Part shown: positions 1 to 9,005 of the stretch, piece by piece | Layout: each line of letters opens with the position of its first letter | Numbering within the stretch: position 1 is the first letter of the stretch | Assembly (NCBI GenBank): GCA_003857395.1 | Contig: RPRC01000101.1 | Location: 1 to 33,886 of the forward strand | DNA from: Geobacter sp. | Lineage (GTDB): Bacteria; Desulfobacterota; Desulfuromonadia; Geobacterales; Geobacteraceae | Direction: 5' to 3' | Length of the DNA stretch: 33,886 nt | Notes under the pieces: generated by a model | Told to the model about the DNA's origin: nothing | The model's database searches: none | The model's input: only the letters and a program-made list of their open reading frames with translations | Translations under genes and position numbers: made by a program

Positions 1-712
1 AGCTGCTGCCCCAGAAGAGAACGCCGTTGCCGGAAGCATTGGCAGCGACTTCGAAGCCGACCCGGTTGACGCTGATGACCGGTATGCCGTTCGCAATGGC
101 ATGGGCACGCTGGACCGTGATCCAGGCGTCTCTCTGGCGATCCTGCTCAGCGGGGCTATCGCTCTGGTCCCAGCCGATGGCGGTCGGGTAGATCAGCAGT
201 TCCGCGCCGGAGAGAGCCATCAAGCGGGCCGCTTCGGGAAACCACTGGTCCCAGCAGACTAGGACGCCGAGTCTGCCGACCGAAGTGTCGATGGGAGAGA
301 AGCCCAGATCGCCGGGGGTGAAGTAAAATTTTTCGTAGAAGCCGGGGTCGTCCGGGATATGCATCTTCCGGTATTTTCCGGCAATCGTTCCGTCCTTCTC
401 GAAGACGACGGCCGTATTGTGATAGAGACCCGCTGCACGGCGCTCGAAAAGCGAGGCAACGATGACGACCCCGCATTCTCGTGCAACGGCGGCGAGCAGG
501 TCGCTGGAGGGACCGGGAATCGGCTCTGCCTGATCAAAGCAGCGGGTTTCTTCGGTCTGGCAGAAATAAAGGCCGGTGTGAAGCTCCTGTAGAACAACCA
601 ACTGTGCACCAATTCGTGCGGCTTCCCTGATCGCCGCAATACTTTTCGACAAATTTCCCGAAGTGTCATTGGTGCAGGATTGCTGTACGAGAGCTGCTTT
701 CAGGGTTTTCAT
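1..712 (-). CDS. aguB: N-carbamoylputrescine amidase, partial at left edge
   Basis: Carbon-nitrogen hydrolase of the nitrilase superfamily. It hydrolyses N-carbamoylputrescine to putrescine, CO2 and ammonia, the last step of the agmatine route to putrescine in the cytoplasm. The first 237 residues are visible and the C-terminus lies outside the window (the family is about 280-295 residues). The nitrilase triad is present: Glu43 in VVLQELHTGLYF, Lys116 in GKYRKMHIP and Cys153 in LVCWDQWFPEAA, with the 73- and 37-residue spacings expected of plant and bacterial enzymes. The ATG at 710-712 overlaps the agmatine deiminase stop as ATGA and has an AAGGAG Shine-Dalgarno about 8 nt upstream, inside the preceding gene, so translation is probably coupled. 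Family assignment is firm; the specific substrate is supported by the partner gene. Confidence 0.93.
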   Translation of the reverse strand, partial: MKTLKAALVQQSCTNDTSGNLSKSIAAIREAARIGAQLVVLQELHTGLYFCQTEETRCFDQAEPIPGPSSDLLAAVARECGVVIVASLFERRAAGLYHNTAVVFEKDGTIAGKYRKMHIPDDPGFYEKFYFTPGDLGFSPIDTSVGRLGVLVCWDQWFPEAARLMALSGAELLIYPTAIGWDQSDSPAEQDRQRDAWITVQRAHAIANGIPVISVNRVGFEVAANASGNGVLFWGSS

Positions 713-1734
713 GGTAAAACTCCTTTCGGGATCTGCATGGTGAGGCAGTGAAGCGAGCCATGCTGCTCAATCAACGGCAGGCAGTCGATGCCGATGACGG
801 CTCTTCCCGGGAAAGCCTCGCGGATTGCAGCAAGGGCGGCCGTGTCATTCTTGTCCAGGTAGGTTGGCACGAGGACCGCACCGTTGATGACAAGAAAATT
901 GGCATAGGTGGCCGGAAGACGTTGACCGTCTTCGTCATAACGGGGTGAAGGCCAGGGAAGGGGAATCAGGCGGAAAGGGCTGCCGTCGCTGGTTCTGAAG
1001 GACTCCAGTTCCACGGCCATCTGTTGAAGCGCCGTGAAATGTAGATCTTTTTCATCGGGACAGGAAACATAGAGTAGCGTATTTTCGGGACAAAGTCGAG
1101 CCAGCGTGTCAATGTGTGAGTCGGTGTCATCCCCGGCCAGAAATCCGCTGCCGAGCCAGAGCACCTTCTCCGTACCGAGTGTTTCTGCCAGCGTCGCCTC
1201 GATCTCTTCCCTTGACAGGTGGGGGTTGCGGTTTGGTCCCAGGAGGCATTCCTCGGTGGTAAGGAGGGTGCCCTTGCCGTCACTTTCAATACTGCCACCC
1301 TCCAGGACCAGGCCGACAGTTTTCAGTGCTGTCTTGGCAAAGACTCCGGCCTGGTGGAGACGCCTGGTTGCCTGGTTGTCCTGGTCGGCGGCAAACTTGA
1401 GGCCCCAGCCATTGAAGAAGAAGTCGAGCAGGAGCGGTTTCTCGTCTTCAAGCACGGTAATTGGTCCGAAGTCCCGCATCCAGGTATCGTTGGAGCCTAT
1501 TTCGCAGATGGTGACCCGTTCCATTATCGCCCCGGCATGACGGAGCTTTTCCTTCAGCACGTTCCTGTCCGGAGCGATGATCACTACTTGTTCGTAGAGG
1601 CTGATCTGTTTGGCGATCTCAACGAAGACCGGCTCCACTTCGTGCAGTACGGGGTGCCAGTCGCTATCTTTGTGGGGCCAGGCGAGCAGCACGCCGTCCT
1701 GCTCTTCCCATTCGGCCGGTAATCTTCTTTTCAT
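709..1734 (-). CDS. aguA: Agmatine deiminase
   Basis: Converts agmatine to N-carbamoylputrescine and ammonia; the adjacent amidase takes the next step, so the pair makes putrescine from decarboxylated arginine. It is a peptidyl-arginine-deiminase-type fold (PAD_porph family) of about 341 residues. Visible family motifs are RLPAEWEEQDGVLLAWPH at the N-terminus, WMRDFGP, LEGGSIESDGKG, the active-site histidine in DDTDSHIDTLARLCP, and the catalytic cysteine near residue 330 in GSLHCLTMQIP. I chose the ATG at 1734 because MKRRLPAEW matches where family members begin. A GTG at 1779 has a nearer GAGG and would add 15 residues, so the start is uncertain. The gene overlaps aguB by four bases. Confidence 0.93.
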   Translation of the reverse strand: MKRRLPAEWEEQDGVLLAWPHKDSDWHPVLHEVEPVFVEIAKQISLYEQVVIIAPDRNVLKEKLRHAGAIMERVTICEIGSNDTWMRDFGPITVLEDEKPLLLDFFFNGWGLKFAADQDNQATRRLHQAGVFAKTALKTVGLVLEGGSIESDGKGTLLTTEECLLGPNRNPHLSREEIEATLAETLGTEKVLWLGSGFLAGDDTDSHIDTLARLCPENTLLYVSCPDEKDLHFTALQQMAVELESFRTSDGSPFRLIPLPWPSPRYDEDGQRLPATYANFLVINGAVLVPTYLDKNDTAALAAIREAFPGRAVIGIDCLPLIEQHGSLHCLTMQIPKGVLP

Positions 1735-1974
1735 GGGCAAGCCTATATCATTATTTCCAAGGTTCGTCAATGCGGGCACTGATCCTCGCTTGAGGCGAGG
1801 CTTGATTTTTTCAGCCTTTCACGATAGTATTCATAATTCTTTCAAGCGCTTCGGTATCGCTGAAACAGCCCCGGCAATGAGGATAGCGTCCGGGATTTTT
1901 TGTCTTTTCTGAAGGGTTTGGGAACTTTTCAAGCAACCAGAGTCCTTATTTACTTGTTGTTACGGGAGTTGTTC

Positions 1975-2154
1975 ATGATTGTTGCTTGTCCGATCTGCAG
2001 GAAAAAGGTGGAATGGGAAGGCAATTCTTATCGTCCGTTCTGCTCCGATCGCTGCAGGATGATCGACCTGGGGGCGTGGGTTGCGGGAGAATACTCCGTT
2101 CCCGCCGAAGCACTCCCCTCCGGAGAGGATACTGAAGAACCGGAAAACCTCTGA
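1975..2154 (+). CDS. yacG: DNA gyrase inhibitor YacG, zinc-binding
   Basis: A 59-residue protein of the YacG family, whose E. coli member binds GyrB and inhibits gyrase. The zinc site is the diagnostic CPIC (residues 5-8) followed by FCSDRC about 20 residues later; the helix RMIDLGAWVAGEY is the typical YacG ending of the folded part, and an acidic tail (EDTEEPE) follows. The ATG at 1975 has GGGAG at 1964-1968, six bases upstream. Upstream in-frame codons would add a hydrophobic stretch not found in the family. The gene lies 201 bp before gltX on the same strand. Confidence 0.92.
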   Translation: MIVACPICRKKVEWEGNSYRPFCSDRCRMIDLGAWVAGEYSVPAEALPSGEDTEEPENL

Positions 2155-2355
2155 AACACATCTGCATTTCGCCAATTTCGAATGCCCGGTACTGTCAGGG
2201 TGAGGGTTCCCTTGCCTGCTGGTACGGATGATTCGTTGCCCGATACCCTATCAGCTGGTACAGTTTTTTCACGGCGGCTTTCTTTTGTTCAGATGCCGTA
2301 CGATCGATACCATCGTGTCGGGTAAAACTGTTCCTCGTTATACAAGGAGTTCATA

Positions 2356-3747
2356 ATGTCTGAAGTTCGCCTGCGTTTTGCCCCGAGTCCGACCGGGTAC
2401 CTCCATGTTGGGGGGGCACGGACCGCCCTGTTTAACTGGCTTCTAGCTAGAAAGGAGGGGGGGAAATTCATTCTCCGCATCGAGGATACCGATGTGGCGC
2501 GTTCAACCCAGGAGTCGGTGGATGCAATTCTCGAGGGGATGACCTGGCTCGGCCTCGATTGGGATGAGGGCCCGTTTTACCAGTCCGACAACTTCCCCCT
2601 CTACCGGGAATACGTAGAAAAGATGCTGGCTGACGGTACCGCCTACAAGTGTTATTGCTCCGCCGAGGAATTGGAAAAGAAACGCGAACTCGCCATCAGT
2701 GAAGGGCGCAAGCCGAAATACGACGGCACTTGCAGGAGACTGACCGAGGATGTCCCCGGTGCTCCCTTCGTGGTCAGGTTTCGCTGCCCTCAGGAGGGTG
2801 AAACGGCCTTTGACGATCTGATCAAAGGCAGGATATCCTTTCAGAACGAGGAACTGGATGACCTGATCATTCAGCGCACCGATGGCACGCCCACCTACAA
2901 CTTCACCGTGGTGGTCGATGATGCCACCATGGGCATTACCACTGTTATCCGCGGTGACGACCATGTCAACAACACACCGCGCCAGATTCTCCTCTACGAG
3001 GCGCTTGGCTACCCGGTGCCGAAATTTGCCCATGTTCCGATGATACTGGGCGAGGACAAGTCGCGTCTTTCGAAACGTCACGGCGCCACGAGCGTCATGG
3101 CCTATCGCGACATGGGCTTCCTCCCCGAGGCGATGGTCAATTACCTGGTCAGGCTGGGCTGGAGTTACGGTGATGAGGAGATTTTCACCCTTGATGATCT
3201 GGTCGAGAAGTTTTCCATCGAGTCGGTCGGCCGCTCCGCAGGGGTGTTTAATCCCGACAAACTCCTTTGGTTGAATGCTCACTATATCAAGACCGGTGAC
3301 CCGGTGCGGTTGGCGGAACTCTTAGTGCCCTTCCTGAAGGAGCGAGGCGTTGATTATACCGTCGGGCCAGACCCGATTGCCGTGATCCGGACGCTTCTTG
3401 ACCGTTCCCGAACCATGCTTGAGATGGCGGACGGCGCGATCTTCTATTATACATCGGACCTCGCGTATGATGAAAAGTCACTGCTAAAGTTTCTGACCCC
3501 GGCTGCCCGTGAATTATGCACCGACCTGGTGGAGCGATTGAAGAAAGCGGAGGATCTGGGCCATGACGCAATTGCCGCGCTCTTTGAGGGCTTCTGTGCG
3601 GAGAAGGGCGTCAAGATGAAGGATGTTGCCCAGCCGGCCCGCTATGCCCTGACCGGCGGCTCTGCCTCGCCGGGTATCTACGACGTGATTGGCGTCCTCG
3701 GTCGGGACGAAACGATCAGAAGAATTCAACGTGCGTTGGCGGCCTGA
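2356..3747 (+). CDS. gltX: Glutamyl-tRNA synthetase
   Basis: Class I aminoacyl-tRNA synthetase that charges tRNA with glutamate in the cytoplasm. It has 463 residues, close to the normal bacterial length. The N-terminal catalytic signature [18 protein letters not shown] carries the HIGH-type motif as HVGG, and the KMSKS-type loop is [11 protein letters not shown] near residues 234-243. [11 protein letters not shown], characteristic of GluRS, is present. The C-terminal anticodon-binding region is all alpha and intact to the stop. The ATG is preceded by AAGGAG at 2343-2348. Whether the enzyme is discriminating or also charges tRNA-Gln cannot be read directly. Confidence 0.97.
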   Translation: MSEVRLRFAPSPTGYLHVGGARTALFNWLLARKEGGKFILRIEDTDVARSTQESVDAILEGMTWLGLDWDEGPFYQSDNFPLYREYVEKMLADGTAYKCYCSAEELEKKRELAISEGRKPKYDGTCRRLTEDVPGAPFVVRFRCPQEGETAFDDLIKGRISFQNEELDDLIIQRTDGTPTYNFTVVVDDATMGITTVIRGDDHVNNTPRQILLYEALGYPVPKFAHVPMILGEDKSRLSKRHGATSVMAYRDMGFLPEAMVNYLVRLGWSYGDEEIFTLDDLVEKFSIESVGRSAGVFNPDKLLWLNAHYIKTGDPVRLAELLVPFLKERGVDYTVGPDPIAVIRTLLDRSRTMLEMADGAIFYYTSDLAYDEKSLLKFLTPAARELCTDLVERLKKAEDLGHDAIAALFEGFCAEKGVKMKDVAQPARYALTGGSASPGIYDVIGVLGRDETIRRIQRALAA

Positions 3748-3755
3748 AGGAACAG

Positions 3756-3814
3756 GGTAGGGGCGGCCCCGTGTGGCGCCCGATTCAGGGCAACCACACG
3801 GGGTTGCCCCTACC
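3756..3814. repeat. REP-like palindrome (GGTAGGGGC type)
   Basis: Two 21-bp arms, 3756-3776 and 3794-3814, are inverted copies matching at 19 of 21 positions and separated by 17 bp. They begin and end with GGTAGGGGC and GCCCCTACC. Arms of this kind recur between genes in many bacterial genomes as REP-type elements. It sits 9 bp after the gltX stop and could also act as a terminator hairpin, but it has no T-run. Confidence 0.65.
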
Positions 3815-3878
3815 AGATCCAATCCTTGACCCTCTTCCGTCGCAGAAGGGGGAATGATTTGTTACGAGTGCATCGGCT

Positions 3879-4136
3879 ATGCTGTTACGATATTTTCGCG
3901 TCGATCGGCGCGATATTGGCTATTTTCGCTTTACCCTGGATGCCTACGAGGGTTTTGCAACCCTTAGTACGCTGGATGCGCGGAACGGAATTGTTGTGCT
4001 TTCGATTCCTGAATGCTTTGCGGATGACGTGGATTCCCTGCTTGCTGCACTCGCAGACGAGATCAGCCTGACGGAAATCCCGTTTTCCGATGACCTTGAC
4101 CTTCCCTTGAAACAGGAGACCCACAATGATGCTTGA
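3879..4136 (+). CDS. DUF4911 domain protein
   Basis: A small 85-residue protein that I assign to the DUF4911 family from its pattern: RYFRVDRRDIGYFRFTLDAYEG then STLDARNGIVVLSIPE. Members are short, soluble, of unknown function and seen mainly in deltaproteobacteria. No signal peptide, membrane segment or catalytic motif is visible, and the C-terminus is acidic. The end overlaps the next gene by 11 bases in another frame, so translation is likely coupled to the TldD homologue. The family name is from memory of the sequence pattern. Confidence 0.75.
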   Translation: MLLRYFRVDRRDIGYFRFTLDAYEGFATLSTLDARNGIVVLSIPECFADDVDSLLAALADEISLTEIPFSDDLDLPLKQETHNDA

Positions 4137-5511
4137 CGCCATGGATCTATCCCGAATACTTCGCAGCGCTCTTTCCGAAGGAGGAGAATTCGCAGACATC
4201 TATTTCGAGGAAGGCTCTTCCACTTCCATTGTCTGTGAAGACGGGAAGATTGAGAAGATCGTCGCTGGAACGGATCGCGGGGTCGGAATCCGTGTTGTTT
4301 CGGATCTCAGGACTGCCTATGCCTATACGAACGAGGTCACGGAAAAAGCTCTTCTGGAGCTTGCACGTACGGTGAGCCGTGCGGTCAAGGGACGGGAATT
4401 CGGAGCTCCAATCGACCTTCGGGAGAAGATTGTCGGCGCGGGATTCCCTATCAAGACCTCACCTGGGTCCGTGCCGCTTCAGGACAAGGTTGCACTGGTA
4501 CGGCGCGCGGATGATGCTGCGAGGAAGATTGACCAGCGTGTTCGTCAGGTAATGGTTGTCTACCGTGATGGCAGGGTTCGCACTCAGATAGCCAATTCAC
4601 TGGGCGATTTCATCGAGACGGGAAGGACCGGAACCGTCTTTTTGACCCAGGTGGTGGCATCACAGGGCGAAGTTATCCAGACCGGGTACGAGCCGATTGG
4701 CGGATTTCGAGGTTTTGAACTGTTTGATGCCACCAGCCCTGAGGAGGTGGCCCGCACCGCTGCCGGGAGGGCCCTCATGATGCTTTCTGCACGCAAAGCG
4801 CCGGCAGGAACCATGCCGGTCGTGATTTCCTCCGAGGCAGGAGGCACCATGGTACACGAGGCAATCGGTCATGGGTTGGAAGCTGATCTCGCCCAGGCGG
4901 GAATGTCCGTCTATACCGGAAAGCTTGGCACTCAAGTTGCTTCTCCTCTCATTACCGTCATCGACGATGCGACCATTCCCCATGCTAGGGGTTCCTATTC
5001 CCATGACGATGAGGGGGTTGCCGGGCAGAAGACGGTGCTGGTGGAAAACGGCATCCTGAAATGCTACCTCTATGATCGTCTCTCCGCCATGAAGGACGGT
5101 TGTGCATCAACCGGCAACGGCCGGCGAGAGTCATATCATGCCAAGCCAATCGTGAGAATGACCAATACGCTCATTGCTCCGGGAGAGTCTTCTCCTGAGG
5201 GGATTGTCAAGGAAGTATCGCAGGGTCTGTTTGTGAAAAAGATGGGTGGAGGTCAGGTTAATACGGTGACCGGCGACTTCGTCTTCGAGGTTTCGGAAGG
5301 ATATCTGATCCAGAACGGCACTATCGGCGAACCGGTGCGGGGCGCGACATTGACGGGAAATGGGCCCGATGTGCTGAAGAAAGTGACAAAAATTGGCAAT
5401 GATCTCGGTTTCGGCATAGGAACCTGCGGCAAGGATGGGCAGGGAGCCCCTGTGTCAGATGCCCAGCCGACCCTGCTTATTTCTGAAATAACGGTTGGTG
5501 GGGCCCTGTAA
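4126..5511 (+). CDS. tldD: TldD-type metalloprotease
   Basis: A 461-residue member of the TldD/PmbA (TldE) family. In other bacteria TldD and TldE form a heterodimeric zinc protease that degrades unfolded peptides and matures some peptide products. The metal motif HEAIGH (HExxxH, residues 244-249) is the hallmark of the TldD subunit and absent from TldE; the late GTCGKDGQ segment supplies the usual cysteine. AGGAG at 4114-4118 precedes the ATG at 4126; a second ATG follows immediately at 4129. No TldE partner is in the window, so one may be encoded elsewhere. The role of the overlapping DUF4911 gene is unknown. Confidence 0.93.
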   Translation: MMLDAMDLSRILRSALSEGGEFADIYFEEGSSTSIVCEDGKIEKIVAGTDRGVGIRVVSDLRTAYAYTNEVTEKALLELARTVSRAVKGREFGAPIDLREKIVGAGFPIKTSPGSVPLQDKVALVRRADDAARKIDQRVRQVMVVYRDGRVRTQIANSLGDFIETGRTGTVFLTQVVASQGEVIQTGYEPIGGFRGFELFDATSPEEVARTAAGRALMMLSARKAPAGTMPVVISSEAGGTMVHEAIGHGLEADLAQAGMSVYTGKLGTQVASPLITVIDDATIPHARGSYSHDDEGVAGQKTVLVENGILKCYLYDRLSAMKDGCASTGNGRRESYHAKPIVRMTNTLIAPGESSPEGIVKEVSQGLFVKKMGGGQVNTVTGDFVFEVSEGYLIQNGTIGEPVRGATLTGNGPDVLKKVTKIGNDLGFGIGTCGKDGQGAPVSDAQPTLLISEITVGGAL

Positions 5512-5540
5512 AAGGTCTGGTGTTTCCCGTATATTGTCCT

Positions 5541-5557
5541 GACTTTCCGGGAAAGTC
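5541..5557. repeat. Perfect 17-bp dyad upstream of the GGDEF gene
   Basis: GACTTTCC and GGAAAGTC flank one central G. The dyad lies 30 bp after the tldD stop and 53 bp before the GGDEF start. It has no T-run, so an operator is as plausible as an RNA hairpin. No regulator is identifiable. Confidence 0.4.
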
Positions 5558-5610
5558 GAACCACAGGGTTCTCATTCTCCCCTGACGTTTGCGTGGAACG
5601 AGGAAAAACC

Positions 5611-7689
5611 ATGTCTTCCGATGAGTCAGCAACGCTAAAACCCTTGGAGCTTCTTGAGGTTCTCAGCGGGTATCCTTTTCTGGAAAAGTTTGACCTTGCC
5701 CTTTTCTATGAAAAGGATGGCATTGTTACCCGACTGGGTACGGTTTCACCGCTCTGCGGGGTTCTTGCACGAAACCTGGTCTGCATTGAAAAATGCGAGC
5801 CGTCCTACGAAAGAGCTGTCAAGCTTGCCCTTGGCAAACAGAAGCCTATGGTTTTCAGTTGCAGGGCGGGCCTTATGAATTTTGCCGTTCCTTATCAGGT
5901 TTGTGAGGGTTTTCGCTACTGTTTTGTCGGGGGCGGGGTCAGAAATCCGACCCTTGATCTGTTTTTGACGGAAAAGCTGGCAAAATCCGACAGAATTGAC
6001 GGGTTCGCACTTCTGGAAAGTTTAGAGAGGCTTCCCTCGGCCACTTCTCAGGAGGTCAAGGATGCTGCAATGGAGGTATCCCGTCTTCTTGGTGGTCTGG
6101 TTGCCGACAGTATCCAGGCGCGGTTACTTGAAAAGAACCTGGAGATGTTCCGGACGGTTCGAGGTATTCTGGCACACATGGAAGGCATCTCAAACCCGGA
6201 AGACTTGATGGGGCTCTTGAGTGAAACACTGGGAATTCTTTTTGATATCCCTCGAGTTGCCATCGGTATCACGAATGGCCCGGGAAAAGATGTCTCTTTG
6301 CATGGGCTCATAGGGATGGTAAAAAATCTGGGCATATGCTCGGAAACGCAGCTGGCTTCGCTCTTCCCCTTTGGCGATTCCGGTCCGGTACTGGTGCCCG
6401 AGAAGCAGATGGGAGAGCACTTTCCTTCGGTGGTGGCGGAGAGAGCACTCTGCCTGCCGATCACCAGCGGAGACCAGGTGTTGGGCCTGCTTGCCATTTT
6501 TGATGATGACCTCAAATACCGTGACAGCCTTCTGGTGGGGATGATTACCGACAGAGTTGCGGCAAAGCTGCTCCAGTTCCGTGTGGAAGAATCACATCGG
6601 CTGGAGGCTTCTCTTGCCAGTAAATTCGTGACTGTGCTGAGCACTATCTCGTCGACAGAGAACAGGCGTGACCTTTACCTCTCAATTCTCGAAACGGCTG
6701 CGGATCTTCTCCAGGCTTCATCGGGTTCTCTCATGCTGATAGACGATAACGGAAAGAACCTTCGCATCGAGTCGGTCTTGGGGATGAGCCTGCAGTTGGC
6801 TCGCAGTATGAGTGCACGTGTCGGCAGGGGGATCGCCGGTAAAGTGGCGGAAAGCGGCGAGCCTCTCCTGGTAAAAGATATCGAGCGGGATTCGAGGGTC
6901 CGGATTTCCAACCGATCCCGTTTCAAGACCAAATCTTTTATCAGTATTCCGCTCCGGGTAAAGGGTTCTGTCATCGGAGTGCTGAATCTTTCGGACAAGC
7001 GGAACGGAGGGGTCTTTTCTGAAGCTGATCTGGAGCTTCTGCTTACCGTGGCGCGCCATGCATGTGTAGTTCTGGAGAGGACCGAGTTCAGTGAGAAAGC
7101 GGCTCAACTGGAAGAAGTAACCCTTGCCGATCCCCTTACCGGACTTTTTAATCGCCGCTTCCTGGAGCAGCGGTTGGACGAGGAACTGAGCCGTTGCGGC
7201 AGGCAGCAGCAGAGTGTCACGATTCTACAGGTGGACCTGGACAACTTCAGGGTCTACAACGAGCTGTGCGGTCACGCAGCCGGCGATGTGGTTCTGAAAA
7301 AGACGGCGCGCCTGCTCAAGGGATCCGCTCGCCAGATGGATATCGTAACTCGCTTTGGCGGGGAGAGGTTCTGCATCATTCTGCCCGGTACCTCGAAAAA
7401 GGAATCGTTCTGTGTTGCTGAAAGGTTCCGGCGCGAGGTGGAGCGGGCTGGGTTTACCCATGAAGAGAATCTGCCTCTCGGGCGCCTCACGGTAAGCATC
7501 GGTATTGCGACAGCTCCTGCCAACGGCAATGACTTTCAGTCCTTGATCGGCTGCGCCGATGTGGCGCTCCACCGTGCAAAGCTTTCCGGCCGCAACCGGG
7601 TCGTGCATTTCGACTCCCCGGCCAGTGCCAACCCCACAACTCCTACCGCCGTGTTCCGTCCCTTGGGAGAGCCTAAGGCAAGAGCCTGA
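5611..7689 (+). CDS. PocR-GAF-GAF-GGDEF diguanylate cyclase-type protein
   Basis: About 692 residues, soluble, with no membrane segments. Rough domains are a PocR-like ligand-binding domain (10-150, with Cys-rich LCGVLARNLVCIEKC and FSCRAGLMNFAVP), two GAF domains (about 170-330 and 345-485) and a GGDEF domain (about 515-675). The GGDEF signature reads FGGERF, so the usual fourth acidic residue is Arg. The metal Asp (QVDLDNF) and an inhibitory I-site RQMD five residues before the signature are present. The GHxxGD Asp that specifies GMP is retained (CGHAAGD), unlike cGAMP-making Hypr enzymes, which carry Ser there. It therefore predicts c-di-GMP synthesis if active. I chose the ATG at 5611 with an upstream GAGG over the GTG at 5593. 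Confidence 0.9.
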   Translation: MSSDESATLKPLELLEVLSGYPFLEKFDLALFYEKDGIVTRLGTVSPLCGVLARNLVCIEKCEPSYERAVKLALGKQKPMVFSCRAGLMNFAVPYQVCEGFRYCFVGGGVRNPTLDLFLTEKLAKSDRIDGFALLESLERLPSATSQEVKDAAMEVSRLLGGLVADSIQARLLEKNLEMFRTVRGILAHMEGISNPEDLMGLLSETLGILFDIPRVAIGITNGPGKDVSLHGLIGMVKNLGICSETQLASLFPFGDSGPVLVPEKQMGEHFPSVVAERALCLPITSGDQVLGLLAIFDDDLKYRDSLLVGMITDRVAAKLLQFRVEESHRLEASLASKFVTVLSTISSTENRRDLYLSILETAADLLQASSGSLMLIDDNGKNLRIESVLGMSLQLARSMSARVGRGIAGKVAESGEPLLVKDIERDSRVRISNRSRFKTKSFISIPLRVKGSVIGVLNLSDKRNGGVFSEADLELLLTVARHACVVLERTEFSEKAAQLEEVTLADPLTGLFNRRFLEQRLDEELSRCGRQQQSVTILQVDLDNFRVYNELCGHAAGDVVLKKTARLLKGSARQMDIVTRFGGERFCIILPGTSKKESFCVAERFRREVERAGFTHEENLPLGRLTVSIGIATAPANGNDFQSLIGCADVALHRAKLSGRNRVVHFDSPASANPTTPTAVFRPLGEPKARA

Positions 7690-7788
7690 CGCGAGCCTTC
7701 TTTTCCTGCCACCTTAAAATCTTCGTTCGCAAACGGCCCTTCTTTCGGGAACTGGTAGCCGTGTACCCCGTACCTCTTTCCCCCGACA

Positions 7789-8787
7789 TTATCTGAGCAT
7801 GTAGAGCAACATCAGGTTGGTAATAAATAAAAGAATTATGCCGATGGAATCCCAAGGCAACAGAAGCAGTTTTTTTTCCGCGCGGTAGGTTATCCCAATG
7901 CATACCAGGCCGGTCATAGCGATTGCCGATAGGGCGGAGATGGCGTGGCAACTTTGCACATGGTAGAGAATCGGACCTTTCACGAAGAAGAAATCATCGA
8001 CGGCTAGAATAAGGATATTGAAGAGGTTGCTTCCCAGCAGGTTACCGATCGCCATGTCAATGGCGCCCATTTTCACTGCGGCGATGGAGACGACTACTTC
8101 CGGCAAGGAAGTGGAGACGGCGATAAAGATGGTCCCAATGAAGGTTTGCCCCAGACCGGTGCTCGTTGCCAGATCTGCACCAATTCCCGGCAAGGAGACG
8201 GCTGCTGCAATAACAACCAAGGCATTGATGGAATAGATGGAAACAGCTTTTTTCGCGGGGATGGTTTCATACTTCAGTTCCTCGGCAATCCCACCGATAA
8301 ACTTCGCCAACTGTCTTTTCTCGTATGAATAAACCATCTTCATGGCAACGAAATAAATTACGATGAAAACCAGGCTGTACAGACCGAGCCAACCGAAGGT
8401 CAGCAAGGGTTTCCGAACGGAAATCCAGGTGCCGACCATGGCGAGGAGCAGAATGGAAAAACCCGCGGCGAGCAAGTGGCCGTGATGGGCTCTTGTCTTG
8501 ATCGGCTCATCACGATGTGCTATGTCCAGAAGAGCTAGTATGAGCAGGTTGAACACGCAGCTTCCGAGAATATCGCCGACTGCAATATCCGGAACATCCG
8601 CAAAGGTGACGGAACTGATGCCGGTGGCCAGTTCCGGGAGTGAGGTGACTGATGCCATGATAACAACACCCACCCAGGTTCTGCCTAACCCGGTTTTTTC
8701 TGCGATGACGTCACCGTATTTGGCCAGCTTGGTACCGGAGTAGAGAATGAGCAGCACACAAACGGTGAATTCGATCCATAAGAGCAT
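7789..8787 (-). CDS. Sodium/calcium exchanger family membrane protein
   Basis: A 332-residue inner-membrane protein with about ten hydrophobic helices in two homologous halves, as in the YrbG-like branch of the Ca2+/cation antiporter superfamily. Each half carries the alpha-repeat: SVTSLPELATGIS with VGDILGSCVFNLL in the first, and AVSTSLPEVVVSI with AIGNLLGSNLFNI in the second. The acidic residue of each SLPE motif is the expected ion ligand. Ion specificity (Na+/Ca2+ or other) cannot be read. The gene is convergent with the GGDEF gene and stands alone. Confidence 0.9.
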   Translation of the reverse strand: MLLWIEFTVCVLLILYSGTKLAKYGDVIAEKTGLGRTWVGVVIMASVTSLPELATGISSVTFADVPDIAVGDILGSCVFNLLILALLDIAHRDEPIKTRAHHGHLLAAGFSILLLAMVGTWISVRKPLLTFGWLGLYSLVFIVIYFVAMKMVYSYEKRQLAKFIGGIAEELKYETIPAKKAVSIYSINALVVIAAAVSLPGIGADLATSTGLGQTFIGTIFIAVSTSLPEVVVSIAAVKMGAIDMAIGNLLGSNLFNILILAVDDFFFVKGPILYHVQSCHAISALSAIAMTGLVCIGITYRAEKKLLLLPWDSIGIILLFITNLMLLYMLR

Positions 8788-9005
8788 CTAAATTTCCCCT
8801 GGGGTGGCTTTCCCTCCCCCGATTCCCCTTGACTCCTCAGCTCGTCAGCATGCGAGACGCCTGCAGGTTCGTCATGAGGATTGTGAGAATCGTTCAGGCA
8901 AATCAGGGTACTTTTCCCCACGTTTGGTGAGCCTGGCATGATTCCATTAACTGGAAAAGAGTATACCACACCGGATTCATTCGATGGTTGTGCTGCTCTG
9001 CTTGG

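Noticed and set aside
1784..1812. CCTCGC/GCGAGG hairpin followed by T6 between aguA and yacG
   Set aside because: No plus-strand gene lies upstream for it to terminate, and the T-run is separated from the stem.
5611..7689. The GGDEF protein as the cGAMP synthase (Hypr type) feeding the array
   Set aside because: Hypr enzymes have Ser in place of the final Asp of GHxxGD; this protein has GHAAGD, so cGAMP synthesis is not predicted.
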